Shown here piece by piece: positions 27,033-34,921 of a stretch of 64,000 nucleotides of DNA. The DNA lies in contig NZ_JAQMYP010000011.1 of NCBI RefSeq assembly GCF_028369295.1, positions 62,001 through 126,000 of the forward strand, given 5' to 3'. The number at the start of each line of letters is the position of its first letter. Position 1 is the first letter of the stretch. The notes beneath the pieces are model-generated. The model worked only from the letters and a program-made list of their open reading frames with translations. It did not search any database and had not been told where the DNA came from. Both the position numbers and the translations under genes were made by a program. The stretch is from Streptomyces sp. HD (GTDB lineage: Bacteria; Actinomycetota; Actinomycetes; Streptomycetales; Streptomycetaceae).

Positions 27033-27695
27033 CTAGGCAGTGCGGTGGCGGAAGAGGAAGCGCTGGAGGCCGGACAGGGCCAGGTCGAGGAGCACGGCGA
27101 CCACGGCGACGAGCACCGCCCCGCCGAGCACCTGCACCAGGTCGCGTTGGGCCAGGCCGTCGAAGACGTAGCGGCCCAGGCCGCCGAAGGAGACGTACGC
27201 GGCGATGGTGGCCGTGGCCACGACCTGGATCAGTGCCAGGCGCAGGCCCGTCATGATCAGCGGGAGGGCCAGGGGCAGCTCCACCTGGAGGAGGACCTGG
27301 TGACCGCGCATGCCCTGGCCGCGCGCCGCGTCCTTCACGTCCGGGTCGACGGCCGTCATCCCCGCGTAGGTGTTGGTGACGATCGCCGGGACCGCGAGGG
27401 CGACCAGCGCGACGTAGACCGGGAGCATGGACAGTCCGCCGGCCAGGAAGACCAGCACGACCAGGCCTACGGTCGGCAGGGCGCGGCCGAAGGACGCGAG
27501 GTTGATCGCGAGGAAGGCGCCCTTGCCGGTGTGGCCGATCAGCAGGCCGAGGGGGAGGCCGATCGCCGCCGCGATGAGCGTGGCGAGCAGGGAGTACTGG
27601 AGGTGTTCGGCGAGGCGGTGCGCGATGCCGTCCGGGCCGGTCCACTGCTCGCTGCCGACCAGCCAGGCGCCGAGGTTCTTGAAGAGTTCGTACAT
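27033..27695 (-). CDS. Osmoprotectant ABC transporter permease
   Basis: This 220-residue inner-membrane permease is one of two half-permeases of the osmolyte importer. Five to six helices are visible between residues about 30 and 210, with the EAA-type cytoplasmic loop DVKDAARGQGMRGHQVLLQV-like segment that contacts the ATPase. It begins two bases after the other permease gene ends and is followed within 11 bases by the binding-protein gene. The arrangement ATPase-permease-permease-receptor matches the OpuB/OpuC type rather than ProU. Confidence 0.9.
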   Translation of the reverse strand: MYELFKNLGAWLVGSEQWTGPDGIAHRLAEHLQYSLLATLIAAAIGLPLGLLIGHTGKGAFLAINLASFGRALPTVGLVVLVFLAGGLSMLPVYVALVALAVPAIVTNTYAGMTAVDPDVKDAARGQGMRGHQVLLQVELPLALPLIMTGLRLALIQVVATATIAAYVSFGGLGRYVFDGLAQRDLVQVLGGAVLVAVVAVLLDLALSGLQRFLFRHRTA

Positions 27696-27696
27696 G

Positions 27697-28338
27697 TCAG
27701 GCTCGCCGCCTCCGCCAGGGGGTCAGGACGTACTGGAGGGCGACCAGAGCTGCGTCCGCGACCACGGCCAGGAGCAGCGTGAGGACCACTCCGACGATCA
27801 CCGGGGTCGGGAAGTTGCGCTGGAAGCCGTCGGTGAAGAGCTGGCCCAGGCCGCCGTCGCCGATGTAGGTCGCGACCGAGACCAGGGAGATGGACATGAC
27901 GGTTGCGATCCGCACGCCGGCCATGATCACGGGGAGCGCGAGCGGGAACTCCACGGTGAGGAGGGTGCGCAGCGGGCGCGTGCCCATCGCCTTCGCCGCC
28001 TCCTTCGCCTTCACCGGGACCGAGTCCAGGCCCTCGACCGTGTTCCGGAGCAGGACCACCAGCGTGTAGACCGTCAGGCCGATGACGGTGGTGGTGCGGG
28101 TGAGGCCGGAGACCGGGAGCAGGAGTACGAAGATCGCGATCGACGGGATCGTGAACAGGACGTTCGACAGGCCCAGCAGGAAACCGCGCAGGGGGCGGAT
28201 CCGGTGGGCGATCACCGCGAGGGGCAGGGAGATCAGGACGCCCAGGAAGACGGCGGTGAGCGCGGCCTGGAGGTGGGAGATCGTCAGGGTGGTGAGGTCG
28301 TCGGTGTGGTCGCCTATCCACGACCAGTCGACGGTCAT
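27697..28338 (-). CDS. Osmoprotectant ABC transporter permease
   Basis: This 213-residue permease is homologous to its neighbour. It has about five membrane helices (ALTAVFLGVLISLPLAVIA, LLGLSNVLFTIPSIAIFVLL, TVIGLTVYTLVVLLRN and two C-terminal) and the loop VKAKEAAKAMGTRPLRTLL. Its ATG overlaps the stop codon of the ATPase gene (ATGA), so the two are translationally coupled. The two permeases presumably form a heterodimer. Confidence 0.92.
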   Translation of the reverse strand: MTVDWSWIGDHTDDLTTLTISHLQAALTAVFLGVLISLPLAVIAHRIRPLRGFLLGLSNVLFTIPSIAIFVLLLPVSGLTRTTTVIGLTVYTLVVLLRNTVEGLDSVPVKAKEAAKAMGTRPLRTLLTVEFPLALPVIMAGVRIATVMSISLVSVATYIGDGGLGQLFTDGFQRNFPTPVIVGVVLTLLLAVVADAALVALQYVLTPWRRRRA

Positions 28339-29369
28339 GCCGCCACCCGGGCTTCCGAGTGCGCCTGGCCCGCGTGCTCGTGGATGGCGTCGCGGGAGGT
28401 GACACCGGTGAGGACGCCGTCCGCGTCGACCCGGGCGATCAGGCCGGTGGGGGAGGCGATGGACTCGTTGAGCGCCGCGAGCAGGGAGTCGCCGTCCTTG
28501 AGCGGTCGTACGGGGATCTCGGTGTCCTGCGACGCCCAGTGGACGGGCCTGTTCGCCTCGTCCAGGACCAGGCTCCAGGTGTCCCCCTCCGGTGCCGGGC
28601 TCTGTGGGACGTCGGCGAGGGTCCGCAGGGACAGCAGCTTCAGGCCGCGCTCGGCGCCGAGGAAGTCGGCCACGAAGTCGTCGGCGGGGCGGGCGAGCAG
28701 TTCGGCGGGGGAGGCGCACTGGACGAGATGGCCGCCGGTGCGGAAGATCGCGATCTGGTCTCCGAGCCGTACGGCCTCGTCGACGTCGTGCGTGACGAAG
28801 ACGATGGTCTTGCTCAACTCCTTCTGCAGACGCAGGAGTTCGTCCTGGAGCTGGGTGCGCACGACCGGGTCGACCGCGCCGAACGGCTCGTCCATCAGCA
28901 GTACAGGCGGGTCGGCGGCGAGCGCGCGGGCGACGCCGACGCGCTGCTGCTGGCCGCCCGAGAGCTGGTGCGGGTAGCGGCGGCCGGTCTCGGCGGGGAG
29001 GCCAACGGTCTCCAGGAGCTCGGCGGCCTTCGCGCGTGCCTTGCGGCGGCTCCAGCCGAGCAGCAGCGGCACCGTGGCGATGTTGTCCAGCACCGTGCGG
29101 TGCGGGAACAGGCCCGCCTGCTGGATGACGTACCCGATGGAGCGGCGCAGCTCGGCGGCGTCCTGGCGGGTGACGTCCTGGCCGCCGACCTTGATGGTGC
29201 CGGAGGTCGGTTCCACCATCCGGTTGATCATCCGCAGGGTGGTCGTCTTGCCACAACCGGAGGATCCGACGAGGACGGTCACGCCGCCCTCCGGCATCTC
29301 CAGGGAGAGATCATGGACTGCTGTCGTGCCGTTGGGGAAGCGCTTGTGGACCGCGTCGAACTGGATCAT
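28335..29369 (-). CDS. Osmoprotectant ABC transporter ATPase with CBS domain
   Basis: This 344-residue ATPase drives import of glycine-betaine-like solutes. It has Walker A VGSSGCGKTTT, signature LSGGQQQRVGVARAL, Walker B LLMDEPFGAVDP and the H-loop FVTHDVDEA. The C-terminal part (about 275-335) is a CBS-type regulatory domain, which in OpuA-like transporters senses ionic strength. It is the first gene of the operon, with AAGGGA upstream of ATG 29369, and is divergent from the ammonia-lyase-like gene. Confidence 0.93.
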   Translation of the reverse strand: MIQFDAVHKRFPNGTTAVHDLSLEMPEGGVTVLVGSSGCGKTTTLRMINRMVEPTSGTIKVGGQDVTRQDAAELRRSIGYVIQQAGLFPHRTVLDNIATVPLLLGWSRRKARAKAAELLETVGLPAETGRRYPHQLSGGQQQRVGVARALAADPPVLLMDEPFGAVDPVVRTQLQDELLRLQKELSKTIVFVTHDVDEAVRLGDQIAIFRTGGHLVQCASPAELLARPADDFVADFLGAERGLKLLSLRTLADVPQSPAPEGDTWSLVLDEANRPVHWASQDTEIPVRPLKDGDSLLAALNESIASPTGLIARVDADGVLTGVTSRDAIHEHAGQAHSEARVAA

Positions 29370-29510
29370 GAGATGTCCCTTGCCCGGCTGTATAACGTCA
29401 TGCAGAGTTCTTGGTAGCTGAATAGGTTGTCAACGGGTTGGTGTAAATCCGAAGTAACGGATGACCGAAGGGCAAGACGTGATGTCCGGGTTGAGGGGAG
29501 TTTGGGCTTG

Positions 29511-31028
29511 ATGTCGTCTCGAATCGTGGACGCGCCGGAGGCCGTGCCCTCCGGCTACACCGGACTGGTCGTCCTCGACGGAATCGGGCTCGGCGTCGAG
29601 GGCGTCGCGCGCCTCGCCGACGGGACCGCGCGGCCGGTCCCGGCGACCGACGCGATGAAGCGGGCCGAGGAGTCCTGGGACGCCGCCCGCCTCATCGCCG
29701 CTACGGGCCGTGTCTACGGCCGTTCCACCGGAGTGGGCGCCAACCGGAACGAGGACGTGCCCACCGACGCCGCCGCCGAACACGGCCTGCGTCTGCTGCG
29801 CAGCCACGCCGGTGCCATCGGCGAGGAGCTGCCCGCCCGACAGGTCCGGGCCATGCTCGCCGTCCGCGCCAACCAGCTGCTGGCCGGCGGCGCGGGCCTG
29901 CGCCCCACCGTCATCACCGCCCTGTGCGAGGCATTGGGGAGCGGCGCCCACCCGGTCGTGAACGAGTTCGGCTCGGTCGGCACCGGCGACCTCGCGGCCC
30001 TGGCGCAGACCGGCCTCGCGCTGGCCGGCGAGCACCCCTGGCGCGGCTCCGGTGCGCCGCAGCCGCAGCCCCTCGACAACAACGACGCCCTCGCGTTCAT
30101 CAGCAGCAACGCCCTCACCCTCGGCCAGGCGGCCCTCGCCCTGCACGAACTGCGCGGCCTCGTCGCCGCCACCCAGGTCGTCGCCGCCCTGTCACTGCTC
30201 GCGGTCGACGGCTCCCACGAGGCGTACGCCGCCCCCGTGCACACCGCCCGGCCGCACCGGGGGAGCACCGAGGTCGCCCGCCGGATGCGGGAGCTGATCG
30301 GCGCCGAGGACCGCCCGACCCCTCCGCTGGGCCGGATCCAGGACCCGTACGGCTTCCGCTGTCTGCCCCAGATCCACGGCCCGGCGCACGATGCCGCCGA
30401 CGCCCTGGAGGAGGTGCTCGCGGTGGAGATCAACGCCGCCGCCGAGAACCCTCTTATCTCCCCCGAGGACATGGCGGCCTACCATCACGGCGGCTTCTAC
30501 CAGGCCCAACTCGCCCTCTCCCTGGACCACTTCAGGCTGGCCCTGACCCAGGTGGCGCGGCTGTCGACGTCCCGTCTGTCCACCCTGAACGAGCCCGCCT
30601 ACACCCGCCTCAAGCCCTTCCTCGCCGACCACGAGCCCGCCTCGTCCGGCGTGATGATCCTGGAGTACGCCGCCGCGGCCGCCCTCGGTGATCTGCGCGC
30701 CTTCTCCGCCCCCGCCTCGCTCGGCCACGCTGTACTCTCCCGGGGCGTGGAGGAGCAGGCCAGCTTCGCCTCGCTCGCCGCGCGGCAGACACTGCGTGCG
30801 TGCGGCGCGTACCGTCTCGTCGTCGGCTGTGAACTCGTCGCCGCCGTACGGGCGTTGCGCCAGCGCGGCCTCAGGCCCGACCCTGAGCTTCCGATCGGCC
30901 GGGCGATGGAGCTGGCCGAGTCGGTGCTCGACGACGACCCGGCCGACCGTCCGCTCACCGACGACGTGACGGCGGCGGCCGCACTGCTGGACCGGTTCAC
31001 GGAGATCTGGAGGGGGAGCGCGGCATGA
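29511..31028 (+). CDS. Histidine/aromatic ammonia-lyase-like protein lacking the MIO triad
   Basis: This 505-residue protein has the fold of the HAL/PAL family: Tyr69 in VYGRSTGVG, LDNNDALAFISSNALTLGQ, QDPYGFRCLPQIHGPA near residue 280 and NAAAENPLIS. However, the segment that normally reads GSVGASGDLAP reads GSVGTGDLAA (residues 154-162). The Ala-Ser-Gly triad that cyclises to the electrophilic MIO cofactor is absent and one residue is missing. It therefore should not act as a classical ammonia lyase. It overlaps the RpiR regulator gene by ATGA. The start is ATG 29511, after GAGGGGAG. The real role is unknown. Confidence 0.85.
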   Translation: MSSRIVDAPEAVPSGYTGLVVLDGIGLGVEGVARLADGTARPVPATDAMKRAEESWDAARLIAATGRVYGRSTGVGANRNEDVPTDAAAEHGLRLLRSHAGAIGEELPARQVRAMLAVRANQLLAGGAGLRPTVITALCEALGSGAHPVVNEFGSVGTGDLAALAQTGLALAGEHPWRGSGAPQPQPLDNNDALAFISSNALTLGQAALALHELRGLVAATQVVAALSLLAVDGSHEAYAAPVHTARPHRGSTEVARRMRELIGAEDRPTPPLGRIQDPYGFRCLPQIHGPAHDAADALEEVLAVEINAAAENPLISPEDMAAYHHGGFYQAQLALSLDHFRLALTQVARLSTSRLSTLNEPAYTRLKPFLADHEPASSGVMILEYAAAAALGDLRAFSAPASLGHAVLSRGVEEQASFASLAARQTLRACGAYRLVVGCELVAAVRALRQRGLRPDPELPIGRAMELAESVLDDDPADRPLTDDVTAAAALLDRFTEIWRGSAA

Positions 31029-31885
31029 GCGCGGACAGGAACACGGGCGGGACGGACAGCCCCGCCGCGCGGTTGCAGGCGCTCTTCGAGGGGCACCGGC
31101 TCACGCCGACCCAGCGGCGCATCGCCCACAGCATGGTGCGGCGGGCCGGCGACGTGCCCTTCCTGTCCAGCGTCGAACTGGCCGAGCTCGCCGGGGTCAG
31201 CCAGCCGTCCGTGACCCGCTTCGCCGTCGCCCTCGGCTTCGACGGCTACCCGGCGCTGCGCAAGCACCTGCGCGAGGTCGCACCCGTCGAGCAGGCGGCG
31301 GACACCGGCTCGTACAACGAGTACCAGCAGGCCGTCGAGGCCGAGATCGAGAACCTGCGGCATCTGGCGGAGGTGCTGGCCGACCCGCGCCCGGTGCAGA
31401 AGGCCGGACGGCTGCTCGCCGCCTCGCGTCCCCTGCCGGTGCTCGGTCTGCGCGCCGCCGCCTCCCAGGCGTACGGCTTCTCGTACTTCGCCGCCAAGGT
31501 CCATCCGGACGTACGGCTGCTGGACGAGGGCGGCACGATGATCCAGGACCGTATCGACGCCGCCGTACGGGCCGGCGCGAGCGCCCTGCTCTGCTTCGCA
31601 CTGCCCCGGCATCCGCGCGAGGTCGTGGACACCCTGGCGTATGCCAAGGAGGCCGGGCTGACGGTCGTCACCGTCGCCGACTCCGCGTTCGCGCCGGTCG
31701 CCAAGGTCTCCGACCTGCTGCTGCCCGCCGCCGTCGGCACCGGCCTTGCCTTCGACACGGCCTGCGCGCCGATGCTGCTGGGCCGGGTCCTGCTGGAGGC
31801 CATGTGCGACGACCTGCCGGACGCCCAGGCGCGGCTGGAGGAGTTCGACGCGCGGGCGGCGGCCCGGGGACTGTTCGTCGAGTGA
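31025..31885 (+). CDS. MurR/RpiR-family transcriptional regulator
   Basis: This 286-residue regulator has an N-terminal RpiR helix-turn-helix (about 20-95, LAELAGVSQPSVTRFAVALG) and a C-terminal SIS sugar-isomerase-like domain (about 125-265, ALLCFALPRHPREVVDTLAY) that usually binds phosphosugars. Its ATG overlaps the stop of the ammonia-lyase-like gene, so the two are coupled. This pairing is unusual and suggests that the regulator senses a compound linked to the partner protein's activity. Which genes it controls is not visible. Confidence 0.9.
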   Translation: MSADRNTGGTDSPAARLQALFEGHRLTPTQRRIAHSMVRRAGDVPFLSSVELAELAGVSQPSVTRFAVALGFDGYPALRKHLREVAPVEQAADTGSYNEYQQAVEAEIENLRHLAEVLADPRPVQKAGRLLAASRPLPVLGLRAAASQAYGFSYFAAKVHPDVRLLDEGGTMIQDRIDAAVRAGASALLCFALPRHPREVVDTLAYAKEAGLTVVTVADSAFAPVAKVSDLLLPAAVGTGLAFDTACAPMLLGRVLLEAMCDDLPDAQARLEEFDARAAARGLFVE

Positions 31886-31973
31886 GTTCCTGAGCCGTCT
31901 TAAGGCTCGTCTCACGTTCGCTGGCTAGCGTGCGCGCACAGCAAGTGGACAGACGCGATACGGGAGGCGGGAC

Positions 31974-32561
31974 GTGGCACGCGCAGGTGGGCAGGGGCTG
32001 GCTCGGGTGGCCGTCGTCGTACGGGCAGGGGCGGCGCCGTTGTGGTGGCTCGGAGTGTTCGCGGCCGGCATCGGGGCGCTGGTGCCGGGGATGACGGGAC
32101 GCCGGATCGGGGTGCTGGCGGGAGCGGCGCTGTTCATCGTCGCCGTGCCGGTCGTGGCGTACGCCCGTCGCAAGCGGTACGTCGCCCTGAGCCGCTCGGC
32201 CGCCCGCGCCGGCAAGCACGATGTGCTCCAGGACCGTGCCGTGGCCGTTCGCAACTGGCGCCGTGGCCACCGCTGGTGGCTGCTGCTCGCGTTCCTCGCC
32301 GCGCTGGGCAGCGCGTTCGTGGTGCCGGCGACGGGCGGGATGCTGCTCGCCGGGTGCGGGGCGGGGCTGCGGCTCAAGGCGTCCTGGCTGGGCCGGCGGG
32401 AGCGGGCCGAGAACGCCCTGCTGTGGGTGCGGGTCGACTGGCTCGACGGCCGGGGCGGCCGGCCGGCGGGCAAGGCCGTCAAGGCCTACCGCAGTACCGG
32501 CATCGCCGCGGGCGACGCGGCCCCGGGCGGGGCCCGCCGCCGCACCGCGGCGCTCGTGTAG
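31974..32561 (+). CDS. Membrane protein of unknown function
   Basis: This 195-residue basic membrane protein has helices at about 20-42, 45-63 and a pair at about 98-125 (WWLLLAFLAALGSAFVV), with a hydrophilic C-terminal tail rich in Arg, Gly and Ala. I do not recognise the family. GTG 31974 has GGGAGG well placed upstream. It converges with the Roadblock cluster, only 20 bases apart at the stop codons. Confidence 0.78.
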   Translation: MARAGGQGLARVAVVVRAGAAPLWWLGVFAAGIGALVPGMTGRRIGVLAGAALFIVAVPVVAYARRKRYVALSRSAARAGKHDVLQDRAVAVRNWRRGHRWWLLLAFLAALGSAFVVPATGGMLLAGCGAGLRLKASWLGRRERAENALLWVRVDWLDGRGGRPAGKAVKAYRSTGIAAGDAAPGGARRRTAALV

Positions 32562-32581
32562 GTCGGTGGGCCGGACCTCCG

Positions 32582-32956
32582 TCAGACCTCCAGGTCCTCC
32601 TCGATCTTCTTCAGCTGGTGCCTGGCCATGGCGAGGTTGGCCCGCTTGGCGTCGAGGACCAGGTAGAGGAAGAGTCCGTTGCCCCCGCGCCCGGTGATCA
32701 GCCGGATCAGGTGGTACTGGTCGCTGAGGGTGATCAGGATGTCCTCGATGCCGCCCTTGAGGCCGAGGTGTTCCATCGTGCGCATCTTGGAGCGGACCAC
32801 GTCGGTGTTGCCCGCGGCGGCGACATTGAGGTCGAAGCTCTTGCTGCCGCCGAGCGTGCCGAGGGCCATGCCGCTGGTGTAGTCGACGAGCGCGACGCCG
32901 GTCGCACCCTCGATGGAGGCGAGGCATTCCTTCAGGGTGGTCTCGGTGTTGGCCAT
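32582..32956 (-). CDS. Roadblock/LC7 domain protein
   Basis: This 124-residue protein is a single Roadblock/LC7 domain of the MglB/CvnB kind, small dimeric proteins that usually bind or regulate Ras-like GTPases. The N-terminal helix LKECLASIEGATGVALVDYT and strands around GMALGTLGG and LFLYLVLD are typical. It closely resembles the product of 34348-34740. It is the last gene of a four-gene minus-strand cluster. ATG 32956 follows GAGAGG at the stop of the previous gene. No MglA/CvnD-type GTPase gene is nearby. Confidence 0.9.
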   Translation of the reverse strand: MANTETTLKECLASIEGATGVALVDYTSGMALGTLGGSKSFDLNVAAAGNTDVVRSKMRTMEHLGLKGGIEDILITLSDQYHLIRLITGRGGNGLFLYLVLDAKRANLAMARHQLKKIEEDLEV

Positions 32957-32970
32957 GATGGGGGTTCCTC

Positions 32971-33483
32971 TCAACTGTCCGTAGTGGTGCGCGCGTTGGC
33001 GGTGGTGCGGGTCGTGCGCGCGTTTCTCGTGCGGGTGGGCATGGGTTTGGTCTCCTTGGACTCCTTCGGCTCCTTGGCAGAGCTCTTTGCGGGGCTCCTG
33101 CGGGGCGGCGCCGCCTCCGCGTCGATGAGCTCGCCGATGCGGGCACCGGCGCGGCGGCCCTCCAGATGCAGTCGGCCGACGTTGACGCCGTCCTTGGCGA
33201 GCAGCGTCAGCACGGCGGTGTCGCCCGCGGCGTACGTCGCCACATAGCCGTCGGCCCCGCGCACCAGCAGTTCGCGGAAGTCGCCCCGGCCGGTCGCGTC
33301 CGTCATCCGCTGTGCGACACCGAGTGCGGCGGCGGTCAGCGCGGCGAGGCCGTCCGGTTCGACGCCAGGCGTGTCGTGGGCGAGGACGAGGCCGTCCACG
33401 CCGGCCGCGAGCGCCCCGGTCAGCTGGGGCACACGGGCTCTGAGCCGGCGGAACTCGTCGAGTAGCGGGGCCTCGGCCGCCAT
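32971..33483 (-). CDS. Roadblock/LC7 domain protein with basic tail
   Basis: This 170-residue protein has a Roadblock/LC7 domain (about 5-125; LLDEFRRLRARVPQLTGALA, GVDGLVLAHDTPGVEPDGLA, LLVRGADGYVATYAAGD) followed by a Lys/Arg/Thr-rich disordered tail (about 130-170) that could bind nucleic acid or acidic partners. GAGGAG precedes ATG 33483. It is the third gene of the cluster and ends 14 bases before the next Roadblock gene starts. Confidence 0.85.
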   Translation of the reverse strand: MAAEAPLLDEFRRLRARVPQLTGALAAGVDGLVLAHDTPGVEPDGLAALTAAALGVAQRMTDATGRGDFRELLVRGADGYVATYAAGDTAVLTLLAKDGVNVGRLHLEGRRAGARIGELIDAEAAPPRRSPAKSSAKEPKESKETKPMPTRTRNARTTRTTANARTTTDS

Positions 33484-33562
33484 CAGGTTTCTCCTCTCGG
33501 CGCGGGACCGCTGCGGCGGGCGCGGCACCCCGACCGGCTCGCGGTCCTCGAAGGGTTTGCGG

Positions 33563-34351
33563 TCAAAGGGCCTCCAGCGCATCCCTGACCCTCTTCAGCA
33601 GCGCGATGTAGGGATCGGCGGCGTCGGGTGGGTGGTCGTCCATGGGCGGCGGCTGCGAGGACACGAGCCCCGCCGCGGCCAGCCGCCGTATGTGCACCAG
33701 CGTGTGGAACGCCGGTCTGCCGAGCTCCCGCGCGATGTCCGTGGCCCGCCGCACGCCGTCCACCCTCGCGAGTACGGCGGCCTGCCGGGACGGGACCGCG
33801 GGGGCCGCCACCGGGTCGGCCCGGATCAGCGGCGCGGCGTCCGTCGCCGGGTCGGGCCAGATGCGGCGCAGCAGGGCGCGGCGGCGCAGCGTCTCGCGCT
33901 CCAGGTCGTCGACCGCCACGGGATGAACGCCGGCGAGCCAGTGCGCGGTGCCGTAGCGGAAGCGGCCGGGCGCGCTGCTGGGGGCGAGGGCGAAGTACGC
34001 GGCGTCGTACAGCGCGCTCACCTGGGCCAGCTCCAGCGCCCCCGGCGGTAGGCCGCGCCGCAGGAGCCGCCCCTCGTCGGCGTTGTCCTCGGCGTCCTGC
34101 CAGGTCTCGGCGTCGAGCGCGCCGTGGGTCGTCAGGAGCAGGCCGAGGCTGGGTGCGAGCGGGCTCTCGGCGTGCACCACCTGGCCCTCGACGAGGTGGA
34201 GCGCGCCGTGCTCACGGGCCAGCACGCCGGTGGCCCGCTCCTCCGCGAGCCGGGTCAGCATCGGCGAGACCACGCCCCGCGCCCGCTCCCGGGCCGCCGA
34301 CGCGTCCCGGACGGGCAGGCGCGGCGGCGGGGTGGTTCCGACCACGGTCAT
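33563..34351 (-). CDS. DUF4388-like (PATAN) regulatory protein
   Basis: This 262-residue soluble protein carries an N-terminal DUF4388-like domain (about 25-130; RATGVLAREHGALHLVEGQV then VHAESPLAPSLGLLL), a family found in bacterial signalling and gliding proteins. Its C-terminal part (about 180-245; VLARVDGVRRATDIARELGR, TLVHIRRLAAAGLV) looks like a winged-helix. Its ATG overlaps the stop of the upstream Roadblock gene (ATGA), so they are translated together. I infer it is a response or adaptor protein of the Roadblock system. Confidence 0.75.
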   Translation of the reverse strand: MTVVGTTPPPRLPVRDASAARERARGVVSPMLTRLAEERATGVLAREHGALHLVEGQVVHAESPLAPSLGLLLTTHGALDAETWQDAEDNADEGRLLRRGLPPGALELAQVSALYDAAYFALAPSSAPGRFRYGTAHWLAGVHPVAVDDLERETLRRRALLRRIWPDPATDAAPLIRADPVAAPAVPSRQAAVLARVDGVRRATDIARELGRPAFHTLVHIRRLAAAGLVSSQPPPMDDHPPDAADPYIALLKRVRDALEAL

Positions 34352-34740
34352 GCCAGCACCAGCCGTTCGGCCATCTCGCCCAGCCGGATGCGGGCCAGCG
34401 CGAGGTTGCCGTCCGCGCGGGCCAGCCACAGGTACAGCACCACGCTGCTGTCGAACGTCGTCGGCACGAACCGCAGCACGTGGTAGCTGTCCCGGTTGCT
34501 GAGGATCACGTCCTCGACCGGCGGATCCATGTCGTCGGAGCCGTCGGCCGGCCCGAACGCGTGCTGCTCGGCGGCCAGCCGTGCCAGCTCCGCGGCCTCG
34601 GCGGCCGCCGTCTCGTGGTCACCGCCCGGAGGGTCGCCCACGGTGCCCAGGGCCAGCCCGCTCGTCCAGTCGACCAGCGCCGCCCCCCGTGCACCGGGCA
34701 GCCTCATCGTCTCCAGCAAGCACTCGTCGATTCCGGGCAC
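34348..34740 (-). CDS. Roadblock/LC7 domain protein
   Basis: This 130-residue protein is a paralogue of the last gene of the cluster: GARGAALVDWTSGLALGTVG aligns with the GATGVALVDYTSGMALGTLG region there. It has an inserted acidic loop (about 40-75) and the same SYHVLRF/LYLWLARADGNLAL strands. The start is GTG 34740 with GGGAGGGGAG seven bases upstream. It is the first gene of the cluster and overlaps the DUF4388-like gene. Confidence 0.88.
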   Translation of the reverse strand: MPGIDECLLETMRLPGARGAALVDWTSGLALGTVGDPPGGDHETAAAEAAELARLAAEQHAFGPADGSDDMDPPVEDVILSNRDSYHVLRFVPTTFDSSVVLYLWLARADGNLALARIRLGEMAERLVLA

Positions 34741-34921
34741 CGTCGCTCCCCTCCCGCCTGGGGTTCGCCTGAGTGACGTTGAAACTACGCAACGTGTGTG
34801 CGGCGAGTGAGCGTTCGGGCATTTTCCAGTGGAACATGCGCGGAGTGACTAGGGTGGGTCAACTGAGCCCGTTTTCGAGCCAGTTGATCGCGTATGGCCT
34901 ACTGCCCGGCGTCGGTCTTCG

